A program made the position numbers and the translations under genes. A DNA stretch of 31,329 bases, from the NCBI GenBank assembly GCA_036787815.1, contig DAIQOP010000007.1, forward strand, positions 1 through 31,329, written 5' to 3'. Positions 6,829-14,699 of the stretch are shown one piece after another; the first letter of the stretch is position 1; each line of letters begins with the position of its first letter. The notes under the pieces are model-generated. The model was not told the DNA's origin. It was given only the letters and a program-made list of their open reading frames with translations, and searched no databases. The stretch is from DATBAK01 sp036787815 (GTDB lineage Bacteria > Actinomycetota > Acidimicrobiia > IMCC26256 > PALSA-610).

Positions 6829-8622
6829 GTGCGCATCGCTGCTCTCGTCAAGCAGATCCCCCGTTTCGAGGAGATGGAGCTCGGAGCCGACGGACGCCTC
6901 GTCCGCGACGGCATCGAGCTCGAGCTCAACGCCTACTGCCGTCGGGCGGTGAGCAAGGCGTGCGAGCTCGCCGCCGAGCGCCCGGGCTCGACGGTCACCG
7001 TGTTCACGCTCGGTCCACCCTCCGCCGACGACGCGCTGCGCGAGTCCATCGCGTGGGGCCTCGAGCGCGGCGTCGACATCAGCGGCGTCCACGTCGGCGA
7101 CCCGGCGTTCGCCGGGAGCGACACTCTCGCGACGGCCTCGGCGCTGGCCGCCGCGCTCGGACACGAGGGTCGGTTCGACCTCGTGCTCCTGGGCCGTAAC
7201 TCGCTCGACGCCGATACCGGCCAGGTCGGGCCCGAGCTCGCACAGCTGCTCGGTCTCCCGTTCATGACCGGCGTGCGCCACCTCGCGCTCGACGGCGACA
7301 CGCTCGGGGTCCGATGCGAGCACGACGACGGCTGGTTCCAGGCCGAGCTGGCGCTTCCCGCCGTGCTCTCGTGTGCCGAGCGGTTGTGCGAGCCGGCCAA
7401 GGTCGATCCCGAAGGGCGAGCAGCGGTTACCGCCGCGCGCATCCGCCGCCTCGGGGCGGCCGATCTGGGTGCCGGACCGTGGGGGCAGGCCGCGAGTCCA
7501 ACCTCGGTCGGCGAGGTCCGCGTCGTCGCGCAGGAACGCGAGCTCGTGTCGTGGCCCGAGGTCGGCGTCGCCGAGCAGGTGCGCCGCGCCGTCGCCGAGC
7601 TGCACCGTCGCGGTGCGTTGTCGTCGGCCGGGACCGGCGACGACCGCGCGCAGGTCCCGCCCGCGGGCCGTCCGGACGGTCCGGTGGTCGGCGTGGTGGT
7701 CGAACCCGATCGCACGCATCTCACCACGGAGCTGCTCGCGACCGCGGCACTCGTCGCCGGGGCCGTCGACGGCCGCGTCGTCGCGCTCACGGTCGACGAC
7801 CCGCACCCCGAGGTGCTCGGCCCGTGCGGCGCGGACGAAGTCGTCGCGCTGCGCGGCACGCAGGTGGAGGAAGACGTCGCCGCGGCACTGGTGGGCTGGG
7901 CCGAGGAGATCCGGCCGTGGGCCGTGATCGTCGGGAGCACCGCGTGGGGACGCGAGGTGGCATCACGCGCCGCCGCGCACCTCGGTGCCGGCCTCACCGG
8001 CGACGCGATCGGCCTCGAGGTCGCCGACGGTCGGCTCGTCGCGTGGAAACCGGCGTTCGGCGGTCAACTCGTCGCCGCGATCACCGCGAGCTCGCCCGTC
8101 CAGATGGCAACGGTGCGCGCCGGCATGCTCCCCCATCTCGCGCCGCGGGCGTCGACCGCGTCAGTGTCGATTCGGACCGTCGAACCCCGCGGTCGCATCC
8201 GCCTGCTCGCCCGGACGCGCGACGACGATCTCGACACGCTCGCCGAAGCGCACGCGGTCGTCGGCATCGGTGTCGGGGTCGACCCGTCGGACTACCCGCT
8301 GCTCGACCCGTTGCTCGATGCGCTCGGCGCCGAGCTGGGCGCCACCCGCAAGGTCACCGACCAGGGTTGGCTCCCCCGCGCGCGCCAGATCGGGATCACC
8401 GGCCGGAGCGTCGCACCGCGCCTGTTCGTGAGCATCGGGGCGAGCGGCAAGTTCAACCATGCGGTCGGGGTGCGCGCCGCGCGGACCGTGCTGTGCATCA
8501 ACTCCGCGCCCGAGGCACTGATCTTCGGAGCCTCCGACATCGGCATCGTCGGCGACTACCGAGAGGTCGTGCCGCTGCTCGTCGCCGAGCTCGCGACCGT
8601 CGAGGTCGTCGCGGGCGACTGA
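6829..8622 (+). CDS. Fused electron transfer flavoprotein, EtfB-EtfA in one chain
   Basis: 597 aa, against about 250-260 for EtfB and 300-330 for EtfA in most bacteria. Residues 1-260 are EtfB-like: MRIAALVKQIPRFEEMEL at the start and LVLLGRNSLDADTGQVGPELAQLLGLP in the nucleotide-binding region. After a linker rich in Gly, Ala and Pro (about 263-285) the EtfA half begins at PVVGVVVEPD. Its FAD-binding domain is complete: GATRKVTDQGWLPRARQIG (from about 504), then SIGASGKFNHAVG and CINSAPEALIFGASDIGIVGD. The protein takes electrons from acyl-CoA dehydrogenases and passes them towards the quinone pool; three such dehydrogenases are encoded in this window. The fusion gives fixed 1:1 stoichiometry. 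GTG 6829 is chosen from the -10 box just upstream and the conserved N terminus. Confidence 0.92.
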   Translation: MRIAALVKQIPRFEEMELGADGRLVRDGIELELNAYCRRAVSKACELAAERPGSTVTVFTLGPPSADDALRESIAWGLERGVDISGVHVGDPAFAGSDTLATASALAAALGHEGRFDLVLLGRNSLDADTGQVGPELAQLLGLPFMTGVRHLALDGDTLGVRCEHDDGWFQAELALPAVLSCAERLCEPAKVDPEGRAAVTAARIRRLGAADLGAGPWGQAASPTSVGEVRVVAQERELVSWPEVGVAEQVRRAVAELHRRGALSSAGTGDDRAQVPPAGRPDGPVVGVVVEPDRTHLTTELLATAALVAGAVDGRVVALTVDDPHPEVLGPCGADEVVALRGTQVEEDVAAALVGWAEEIRPWAVIVGSTAWGREVASRAAAHLGAGLTGDAIGLEVADGRLVAWKPAFGGQLVAAITASSPVQMATVRAGMLPHLAPRASTASVSIRTVEPRGRIRLLARTRDDDLDTLAEAHAVVGIGVGVDPSDYPLLDPLLDALGAELGATRKVTDQGWLPRARQIGITGRSVAPRLFVSIGASGKFNHAVGVRAARTVLCINSAPEALIFGASDIGIVGDYREVVPLLVAELATVEVVAGD

Positions 8623-8643
8623 GCCGCGCCGCCCGCCGACGAG

Positions 8644-9171
8644 CTACGACTTCGCTTCGCGCGCCGGCGGGCGCCAGAACGTCACGAGCAGCGCCGCGGC
8701 GCCCCCCGCTCCGATCACGACGGCGGCGACGAAGCCGTTCCAGCCGTGCATGGCGAAGTCGATCTTGTCGTCGATCGACCATCGCCCGGGCCCGAGCGCA
8801 CCGACCGCCAACGAGGCGACGGCCAGGTTCGCGACGTACTCCCAGCCTTCACCCGGCCGGAAGATGAAGAAGCCGTTCCGGAGGTGATTCGTGATCCACG
8901 CCACGAACATCACGCCCGCGCACGCGCCCGCCGCCAACGGCGTGAGGAGCCCGAGCACGAGCATCGAGCCCGCGCCGAGCTCCGTGAGGCTCGCGAGCCA
9001 CGCGTGGAGGATCCCGGGCTTCATCCCGAGGCTCCCGAACCAGCGCGCGGTTCCCGCGATCTTGCCGCCCCGGAAGAAGTGGTTGTAGCCGTGGGCGACC
9101 ATCGTCGCCCCGACCGCCACGCGGAGCAGCAACAGGCCGAGATTGATCTGGTCGGCGTCGATATGGCTCAC
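8644..9171 (-). CDS. DoxX family membrane protein
   Basis: 175 aa. GTG at 9171 is preceded by GGAAGGAAGGG, a strong ribosome site, and gives the N terminus MSHIDADQINLGLLLLRV. About four membrane helices are visible (residues 10-30, 65-90, 95-110 and 145-165), with the DoxX signature LRVAVGATMVAHGYNHFF and TELGAGSMLVLGLLTPLAA. DoxX proteins sit in the cytoplasmic membrane; some are linked to thiosulfate:quinone oxidation or redox homeostasis, most have no known activity. It converges on the Etf gene (22 nt between stops) and is divergent from the P450 at 9445. Confidence 0.88.
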   Translation of the reverse strand: MSHIDADQINLGLLLLRVAVGATMVAHGYNHFFRGGKIAGTARWFGSLGMKPGILHAWLASLTELGAGSMLVLGLLTPLAAGACAGVMFVAWITNHLRNGFFIFRPGEGWEYVANLAVASLAVGALGPGRWSIDDKIDFAMHGWNGFVAAVVIGAGGAAALLVTFWRPPAREAKS

Positions 9172-9255
9172 CGCCGTTCCCTTCCTTCCGGCGTGGGCGT
9201 GCCCGTGTCCCACTGCGGTCGCTGTCGAGCGGCCGACCGTACCGCGGGGCGCGTC

Positions 9256-9294
9256 CACACGGTGCGACCACGGGGTGCGACCACGCGGTGCGAC
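9256..9294. repeat. Three tandem 13-bp repeats (plus a decayed fourth) upstream of doxX and P450
   Basis: CACACGGTGCGAC, CACGGGGTGCGAC and CACGCGGTGCGAC follow one another without gaps; 9295-9307 looks like a degenerate fourth copy. They lie in the 273-nt divergent gap between the DoxX gene (start 9171) and the P450 (start 9445), about 85 nt from the former and 150 nt from the latter. They could be iterated sites for a regulator or a chance GC-rich minisatellite. Nothing else stands out in this gap apart from a possible TAACCT box about 45 nt before the P450 start. Confidence 0.55.
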
Positions 9295-9444
9295 GACGCG
9301 ATGCTTCCCCGGAACCGACGGCGATCCCGGCCCCCGGCCGGCCGATGAGACCCCCGACGCGACCCCCGCCCGATCGGACCAAAGCATGTGTCTTGTAACC
9401 TCGCGGTGCGTTCGTGTGTGGGCCCAGCGACCGGAGATCTTTCG

Positions 9445-10698
9445 ATGACCACCGACGACGTCCTGACGCCCGCCGAGGAAACCGACGAGTACGACCCGTT
9501 CGAGGACTTCAACCGCAGCGCGGGCATCGGGGTCGTCGAGAACCCGTACCCGATCTTCGCCCTGGCCCGGGCCTCGAGCCCGCTCCTCAAGGAAGACCTG
9601 AGCGACATGGTCGGCCTGGGCGACGGAATGTCGTTCCCGAGCGATCTCCCCGACGTGTACACCGCGTTCGGCTTCGATGCCGTGCAGACGGTGCTCCGCG
9701 ACGGCGACACCTTCTCCTCGAGCGGCTACGCCGACGTCATCGGCGCGGTCATGGGCCACACGATCCTCGAGATGGACGAGCCCGAGCACCACACCTACCG
9801 CGCGCTCGTGCAGCAGGCGTTCAGCCGCAAGGCCATGGACCGGTGGGAGACCGAGCTCGTGCGATCGGTCGTCGACGAGCACATCGACCGCTTCGTCGCA
9901 CGAGGTCGTGCCGACCTCGTGCGCGAGCTCACGTTCCCCTTCCCGGTCGTCGTGATCGCCCGCCTGCTCGGGCTGCCGCGTGAAGACCTCACCCGGTTCC
10001 ACCGCCTCGCCGTCGAGCTCATCAGCGTCGGCTTCGACATGGACCGCGGGCTCGTCGCATCGGCGGCGTTGCACGAGTACTTCTCGGCGATCATCGCCGA
10101 GCGCCGTCTGCACCCGCAGGACGACGTCATCAGTGTGCTCATCGCCGCCGAGCTCGAGGGCCAACGGCTCACCGACGACGAGATCATCGCCTTCCTCCGC
10201 CTGCTGCTCCCCGCCGGAGCCGAGACGACCTACCGCTCGTCGAGCAACCTGCTCTTCGGTCTGCTCACCAATACCGACCAGCTCGATGCCCTGCGCGCCG
10301 ACCGCAACCTGATGCCGCAGGCCATCGAAGAAGGCCTGCGCTGGGAACCGCCGCTCCTCACGATCATGCGTACCGCGACCCGCGACACGGTCGTCGAGGG
10401 CATCGAGGTGAAGGCCAGCGCCACGATCGTCATCAACATGGGCTCCGCGAACCACGACGAGAAGTACTGGGAGCACCCCGAAGAGTTCAACATGTTCCGC
10501 CCGCCGCGCCAGCACCTCGCCTTCGCGTTCGGTCCGCACATGTGTCTCGGTCTGCACCTCGCCCGCATGGAGACGCGCGTCGTCGTCGGCCGGCTCCTCG
10601 ACCGCCTGCCCGATCTGCGCATCGACCCCGATGCCGAGACGCCGTACATCACCGGAATGACCTTCCGCGCCCCGAACGCGCTTCCGGTCGTGTTCTGA
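9445..10698 (+). CDS. Cytochrome P450
   Basis: 417 aa, the normal length for a soluble bacterial class I P450. The I-helix oxygen-activation motif is AGAETTYRS, the ExxR pair is EEGLRWE, and the heme loop FAFGPHMCLGLHLARME contains the axial Cys. HTILEMDEPEHHTYRALVQQAF is the C-helix region. ATG 9445 has CGGAG 8 nt upstream. It would need a ferredoxin and reductase, which are not seen nearby. The family (CYP number) cannot be assigned by eye; the setting with acyl-CoA dehydrogenases and an amidohydrolase suggests hydroxylation of a lipid, terpenoid or steroid-like compound (inference). Confidence 0.95.
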   Translation: MTTDDVLTPAEETDEYDPFEDFNRSAGIGVVENPYPIFALARASSPLLKEDLSDMVGLGDGMSFPSDLPDVYTAFGFDAVQTVLRDGDTFSSSGYADVIGAVMGHTILEMDEPEHHTYRALVQQAFSRKAMDRWETELVRSVVDEHIDRFVARGRADLVRELTFPFPVVVIARLLGLPREDLTRFHRLAVELISVGFDMDRGLVASAALHEYFSAIIAERRLHPQDDVISVLIAAELEGQRLTDDEIIAFLRLLLPAGAETTYRSSSNLLFGLLTNTDQLDALRADRNLMPQAIEEGLRWEPPLLTIMRTATRDTVVEGIEVKASATIVINMGSANHDEKYWEHPEEFNMFRPPRQHLAFAFGPHMCLGLHLARMETRVVVGRLLDRLPDLRIDPDAETPYITGMTFRAPNALPVVF

Positions 10699-10745
10699 GC
10701 CGGCGGGCCTCCGAGCGGTTGCTTTCTGGGGTGCGGCCTTCTGAT

Positions 10746-10751
10746 CTAGGC
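10746..10751 (+). promoter_or_regulatory. Candidate -10 box for the amidohydrolase gene
   Basis: TAGGCT matches TANNNT and would give a leader of about 45 nt ending in the ribosome site GGAGGG before the ATG at 10803. No clear -35 was identified. Confidence 0.3.
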
Positions 10752-10802
10752 TGACATCGGCGTCAGGTACGTCTGGGTACGGCCGGCCGGAGGGAGCACG
10801 AG

Positions 10803-12089
10803 ATGCGCACCGAAGACCTCGTTCTTGTCAGCGTCGACGATCACGTCGTCGAGCCGCCCGACGTGTTCGAACGGCACCTGCCGGCGAAGTTCAAGGACGC
10901 GGCGCCGAAGCTCGTGCGCAAGCCGTCGGGCATCGACGTGTGGCAGTTCCAGGGTCAGGAGATGCCGAACATCGGGTTGAACGCGGTCGCGGGCCGCCCG
11001 CCCGAGGAATACGCGATGGACCCGCAGAGCTTCGACCAGATGCGCACGGGCTGCTACGACGTGCACGACCGCATCAAGGACATGAACGCGAACGGCGTGC
11101 TCGGATCGATGTGCTTCCCGTCGTTCCCGCAGTTCACCGGCCAGCTGTTCTCGCGCACCGCGCAGAAGGACCCCGAGCTCGGCCTCGCGCTGTTGCAGGC
11201 GTACAACGACTGGCACATCGAGGAGTGGTGCGGCGCGTATCCGGGCCGGTTCATCCCGCTCGCGCTGCCGGCGCTGTGGGACCCGGAGGTCTGCGCCGCG
11301 GAAGCGCGCCGGGTCGCGGCCAAGGGCGCGTACGCGATGACCTTCTCGGAGAACGCGACGAAGCTCGGGTACCCGAGCATCCACAGCGACCACTGGGACC
11401 CGCTCTGGGAGGTGGCCGAAGACCTCGGCATCGTGATGTGCATGCACATCGGATCGTCGTCGCAGATGGTGATCACCGCCGACGACGCGCCGATGGACGT
11501 GCTCATCACCCTGTCGCCGATCAACATCGTGCAGGCCGCGGCCGACCTCGTGTGGTCGCGCACGCTGAAGAAGTACCGCAACCTCACCTTCGCGCTCTCC
11601 GAGGGTGGTATCGGTTGGGTTCCCTACTTCCGCGAGCGCATCGACTACACGTACGCGCGGCACCGCTTCTGGACCGGACAGGACATGGGCGACCGGATCC
11701 CGAGCCAGGTGCTCGACGAGCAGGTCGTGATCTGCTTCATCGACGACCCGGTGGGAATCGAGCTGCGCAACCACATGAACATCGACATGATCACCTGGGA
11801 GTGCGACTACCCCCACTCCGACTCCACGTGGCCGCAGTCGCCCGAGTTCGTGACGAAGCAGATGGCGGGCGTCCCGGACGACGAGGTCGACAAGATCACC
11901 CACACGAACGCGATGCGGCTGTTCAGGTACGACCCGTTCACCACGCTCGGCGGACGCGAGAACTGCACGGTCGGGGCCCTGCGCCGCCAGGCCGAGGGCT
12001 GGGACGTGTCGATCAAGGCCCAGGGCATCAAGGCCACGGGCACCGGCGCGATGGACCTGCTCAAGCTGGCGACGGGCAAGCCCGAGTAG
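10803..12089 (+). CDS. Metal-dependent amidohydrolase (amidohydrolase-2 / ACMSD-like family)
   Basis: 428 aa; ATG 10803 with GGAGGG upstream. The N-terminal SVDDHVVEPP (Asp12-Asp13-His14, Glu17) corresponds to the first metal-binding strand of the amidohydrolase-2 TIM barrel. CMHIGSSS in the middle supplies another metal His, FALSEGGIGWVP is a conserved barrel strand, and WECDYPHSDSTWP near residue 335 carries the catalytic Asp. Relatives include 2-amino-3-carboxymuconate semialdehyde decarboxylase and related (de)carboxylases or hydrolases; this subgroup, frequent in actinobacteria next to P450s and FadE genes, is uncharacterised as far as I know. The reaction is left open between hydrolysis and non-oxidative decarboxylation. 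Confidence 0.9.
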   Translation: MRTEDLVLVSVDDHVVEPPDVFERHLPAKFKDAAPKLVRKPSGIDVWQFQGQEMPNIGLNAVAGRPPEEYAMDPQSFDQMRTGCYDVHDRIKDMNANGVLGSMCFPSFPQFTGQLFSRTAQKDPELGLALLQAYNDWHIEEWCGAYPGRFIPLALPALWDPEVCAAEARRVAAKGAYAMTFSENATKLGYPSIHSDHWDPLWEVAEDLGIVMCMHIGSSSQMVITADDAPMDVLITLSPINIVQAAADLVWSRTLKKYRNLTFALSEGGIGWVPYFRERIDYTYARHRFWTGQDMGDRIPSQVLDEQVVICFIDDPVGIELRNHMNIDMITWECDYPHSDSTWPQSPEFVTKQMAGVPDDEVDKITHTNAMRLFRYDPFTTLGGRENCTVGALRRQAEGWDVSIKAQGIKATGTGAMDLLKLATGKPE

Positions 12090-12112
12090 GCGCGACGGCA
12101 GATCGAGCGCGC

Positions 12113-12310
12113 TCATCCGGCCCGTGACCGGTGCCGGAGGCGGGGAACGAGACCGCGGTCGCCGAGCGCCCTGAGCGCGCGCTGCTCGGCGACGTCGACG
12201 ACGATCGCGTCGCCGGGCTCCCGTTTGACGATGAAGCTCACGACGCAGTCGTCGCACGCGTTCGTGTCGCGCATGACGCACTCGTCGCAGTCGATCCGCA
12301 GGTTCTCCAT
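12113..12310 (-). CDS. Small cysteine-motif protein (putative zinc-binding), conserved actinobacterial type
   Basis: 65 aa from ATG 12310 (GGAAG 8 nt upstream; an alternative ATG at 12316 would add two residues). The N-terminal half has four cysteines as CDECxxxxxxxCDDC (IDCDECVMRDTNACDDCV), a spacing that suggests a metal knuckle, then SFIVKREPGD and a basic tail. Similar very short proteins are common in actinobacterial genomes, with no proven role known to me. It converges with the amidohydrolase (23 nt between stops) and lies 119 nt downstream of the NYN-domain gene on the same strand. Confidence 0.75.
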   Translation of the reverse strand: MENLRIDCDECVMRDTNACDDCVVSFIVKREPGDAIVVDVAEQRALRALGDRGLVPRLRHRSRAG

Positions 12311-12429
12311 CCGCATGTCTTCCAAGTGATCGCCGGCCTCCGTGTCACGTCGTGAGCCTCCGCCCGGCGTCATCCTCGACCAGGGGTGTGACACTCACGG
12401 CTCGAGGCCGGCGTCTTTCGGGACTCCGG

Positions 12430-13818
12430 CTAGCCCTTCCGCAGGACCGACACGAGGGTCGCCGCCGAGATCACGACGGCGCCGAAGGTCTCCGCGTGCT
12501 CGCGGACCCAGCGGTCGGACGATGCGACCACGACCGCCGTGGCGAGCGGCATCGCGGCGACCGTCTCCACCACGACCGAGTCGGCCTCTTCGCCGGGGGG
12601 CGAGAACACCACGCGCACGCCCGGGCGATTCGTCTTGGAGAACGCCGGCGTGCCGTCGCCGTCGAACACCACCAGCACGTCGACCCCGCTCGTGAGGTGC
12701 AGGCCCTGCAACGCGCGTACGAGGGATTCGCGCTCGACCGCCAACGTCGTTCCCGACCACGCCGTCTTGCTCACGTTGTAGCCGTCGACCACGAGCAGCA
12801 GCGGACCGCTGCGCAACATCGCTTCGGCCCCACCCGCGGTATCGGCGATCAGCCCGCTCGGGAGGTTCGGGCGAGCCCTCCGCTTGCCCCGACCCGCCGG
12901 GCCCCCGCCCGCGGACACACCGCCCCCGGGTCTCCCGCCCGCAACGACGGTGCGCGTCGATGCACCCGAGCCGCCCGCCGAGGCGGTGCGAGCCGCCGAC
13001 GCCGTGCGGCGCGCGGTCTGAAGCTCGCGGTCGAGCGCAACCGCACGTGCCGCCGCGCTCGCGTGCTCGGCTTCGGCGCGATCCCCGCGCGCGCGTTCGC
13101 GCGCGAGCTCTTCGTGCGACCGCTCGGATCGCGACCGTTCCTTCGCGAGCTCGCGCTCGGCCCGCTCGGCCCGCGCCTGTTCGCGCTCGACCGCGCGCTC
13201 GAGCTCACCGACGCGCTCCTCGACGCGCGTCACATCCGTCGCGACACGTTCGTCGCGGGCGCGCCGGTCGCCGCGCTCGGACCGGAGCTGCGCGGCCAGC
13301 TCGGTGCGCGCCCGTTCGGCATCGTCGCGTTCGCGTTCGAGGCGACGCATGCCTTCCTCCAACTCGGCGACGCGACCCGCGCGCGTGCCCGCTTCCGACC
13401 GCTTGTCGCGGACGACGCCGCGCGCCGCGTCGAGCGCGCACGCGATACCCAATCCGAGCTCGGCGCCGTCGGGTTCCGCGGCGACCAACGCACTCGCGAG
13501 CACGGCAAGCTCGCCGCGTTCCTCGGCCGCGCTCGCGAGCGTGAGCGCGTCGCCCGGCCGCCACGCCGCGAGCGCCTGCCCCACCTCGGGGACACTGCAG
13601 AACGCGGTGAACACCAGCTCACGGAACTCGGTCTCGTCCTGAAGGGCGCGCCGCAACTGCCGGCGGGCGGGACCACGCGCCAGGCCCCGGCGATCGAACG
13701 CGAGCAACGGGCGCAACGCGCTCGGCACGTCGGCGGGAGGAAGCGATCGCAGCGTCAGCGCCGCGGTGTCGAGCAACGGCGAGAGGAGGCGATCAGGGAT
13801 CGCGTCGAGTTCGGTCAT
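12430..13818 (-). CDS. NYN (PIN-like) domain protein with long coiled coil, YacP-type
   Basis: 462 aa from ATG 13818 (MTELDAIPDR). Residues 1-150 form an alpha-helical N domain. Residues 155-290 are almost entirely Glu/Arg/Ala with heptad character (repeats such as ERAERELAKERSRSER), a long coiled coil. A Gly-rich, basic low-complexity segment follows (295-335), then a C-terminal NYN/PIN-like nuclease domain starting LLLVVDGYNVSKTAW, with VVFDGDGTP and VVVASSDRWVREHA; its acidic residues match the YacP/Rae1-type ribosome-associated endoribonucleases. A role in RNA binding or cleavage is inferred from the family. No ribosome site or -10 box is obvious, so the start rests on the conserved N terminus and the space left by the divergent gene. 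Confidence 0.85.
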   Translation of the reverse strand: MTELDAIPDRLLSPLLDTAALTLRSLPPADVPSALRPLLAFDRRGLARGPARRQLRRALQDETEFRELVFTAFCSVPEVGQALAAWRPGDALTLASAAEERGELAVLASALVAAEPDGAELGLGIACALDAARGVVRDKRSEAGTRAGRVAELEEGMRRLERERDDAERARTELAAQLRSERGDRRARDERVATDVTRVEERVGELERAVEREQARAERAERELAKERSRSERSHEELARERARGDRAEAEHASAAARAVALDRELQTARRTASAARTASAGGSGASTRTVVAGGRPGGGVSAGGGPAGRGKRRARPNLPSGLIADTAGGAEAMLRSGPLLLVVDGYNVSKTAWSGTTLAVERESLVRALQGLHLTSGVDVLVVFDGDGTPAFSKTNRPGVRVVFSPPGEEADSVVVETVAAMPLATAVVVASSDRWVREHAETFGAVVISAATLVSVLRKG

Positions 13819-13889
13819 CGTGTGCGGGCGTTGTGAAGGTGTTGCCGCGAAGGTGTCGACGGGCTCCCTCGGCGACACGGCCGGGACCG

Positions 13890-13895
13890 TAGAAT
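13890..13895 (+). promoter_or_regulatory. Candidate -10 box for the YjbQ-family gene
   Basis: TAGAAT, close to the TATAAT consensus, lies 46 nt before the ATG at 13941 and would leave a short leader carrying GGGAGG. Confidence 0.45.
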
Positions 13896-13940
13896 GCCGT
13901 GGCCGATTGGTTGACGGGATCGCGCGGGAGGCATCGCACC

Positions 13941-14357
13941 ATGCAGGCACGCTACGAGGAGCTGTTCCTCGACACTCAGGGCGACGGAGAGATCCTCGAC
14001 GTCACCGCCCACGCGCAGAAGGCCCTCGCCAACGCCGGATTCACCGACGGTCTGTGCACGGTCTTCGTGGCCCACTCCACCTGCGGGATGACCACCATCG
14101 AGTGCGAGCCGGGGTGCAACGCCGACCTCAACCACGTGCTCGAGCAGATCGCACCGCAAGACGCCCCGTGGAAGCACAACGAGCTGAACGCCGACTCGAA
14201 CGGCCACTCTCACGCGCGTGCCGCGTTGATCGGCCCGTCGGTGACGGTGCCGTTCGCGAGCGGTGAGCTCATGCTCGGCACCTGGCAGAAGATCGTGTGC
14301 GTCGACTTCGACGACCGGCCGCGCTCGCGTCGTCTCGTCATCCAGCTCCTCGGCTAG
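13941..14357 (+). CDS. Secondary thiamine-phosphate synthase-like protein (YjbQ / UPF0047 family)
   Basis: 138 aa, normal for the family. ATG 13941 has GGGAGG 9 nt upstream. Signature segments are VAHSTCGMTTIECEPG, WKHNELNADSNGHSHARAALIG and GELMLGTWQKIVCVDFD; the conserved His and Glu residues form the presumed metal/active site. Some members show weak thiamine-phosphate synthase activity in E. coli, but the true role is unsettled. It is divergent from the NYN gene, and its stop shares the palindrome CTAG (14354-14357) with the stop of the opposite-strand gene. Confidence 0.93.
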   Translation: MQARYEELFLDTQGDGEILDVTAHAQKALANAGFTDGLCTVFVAHSTCGMTTIECEPGCNADLNHVLEQIAPQDAPWKHNELNADSNGHSHARAALIGPSVTVPFASGELMLGTWQKIVCVDFDDRPRSRRLVIQLLG

Positions 14358-14605
14358 GCCGACGGGGCCTCGACCGGCGTCTCGGCGGGTGCCTCGAGCG
14401 CGGTCGGGATCTCCTCGATCGCATCGCCCGTCGCCGCGCACCAGCGGCACGTGACGCGCTCGATCGTCTCGGCGAGCTTCTCCTCGTCCTCGATCGTGAG
14501 CTCTCCCGCCACGCTGAAGTGGTGGAACTCACGGGTGCGCCGTTGGACCACGACGTCGAAGCGGGTCAGGTTGCCGCAGGCCGAGCAGCGGTAGCGATTC
14601 GTCAC
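14354..14605 (-). CDS. Small zinc-ribbon protein
   Basis: 83 aa. GTG at 14605 is chosen because TACGAT (14614-14619) lies 8 nt upstream, the leaderless pattern of the neighbours, and because the conserved part starts here: TNRYRCSACGNLTRFDVV. Two CxxC knuckles (CSAC near residue 7 and CRWC near residue 53) make a likely zinc ribbon; a Glu-rich helix (about 38-50) lies between them. The tail from about 66 is Ala/Pro/Glu-rich and probably disordered. Function unknown. It converges with the YjbQ gene with a 4-nt overlap. Confidence 0.75.
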   Translation of the reverse strand: MTNRYRCSACGNLTRFDVVVQRRTREFHHFSVAGELTIEDEEKLAETIERVTCRWCAATGDAIEEIPTALEAPAETPVEAPSA

Positions 14606-14613
14606 GACCCGGG

Positions 14614-14691
14614 ATCGTAGCGGTGGTGCGGCACCCGGCGGACGGCTCGGATCGAACATACGTGCGGAGGGAACAGATGTTCGTCTATGGT
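14614..14691. promoter_or_regulatory. Divergent leaderless promoters (zinc-ribbon gene and exonuclease/UvrC-like gene)
   Basis: On the minus strand TACGAT (14614-14619) sits 8 nt before GTG 14605. On the plus strand TATGGT (14686-14691) sits 8 nt before ATG 14700. Neither start has a Shine-Dalgarno sequence. Confidence 0.5.
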
Positions 14692-14699
14692 GGCGCGCC

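Noticed and set aside
9172..10557. Minus-strand extension of the DoxX frame through the P450 gene
   Set aside because: The DoxX start with a strong ribosome site is at 9171; the upstream part is antisense to a complete P450.
10746..12281. Minus-strand open frame of 511 codons over the amidohydrolase
   Set aside because: No recognisable domain; it mirrors codon bias of the well-supported plus-strand gene.
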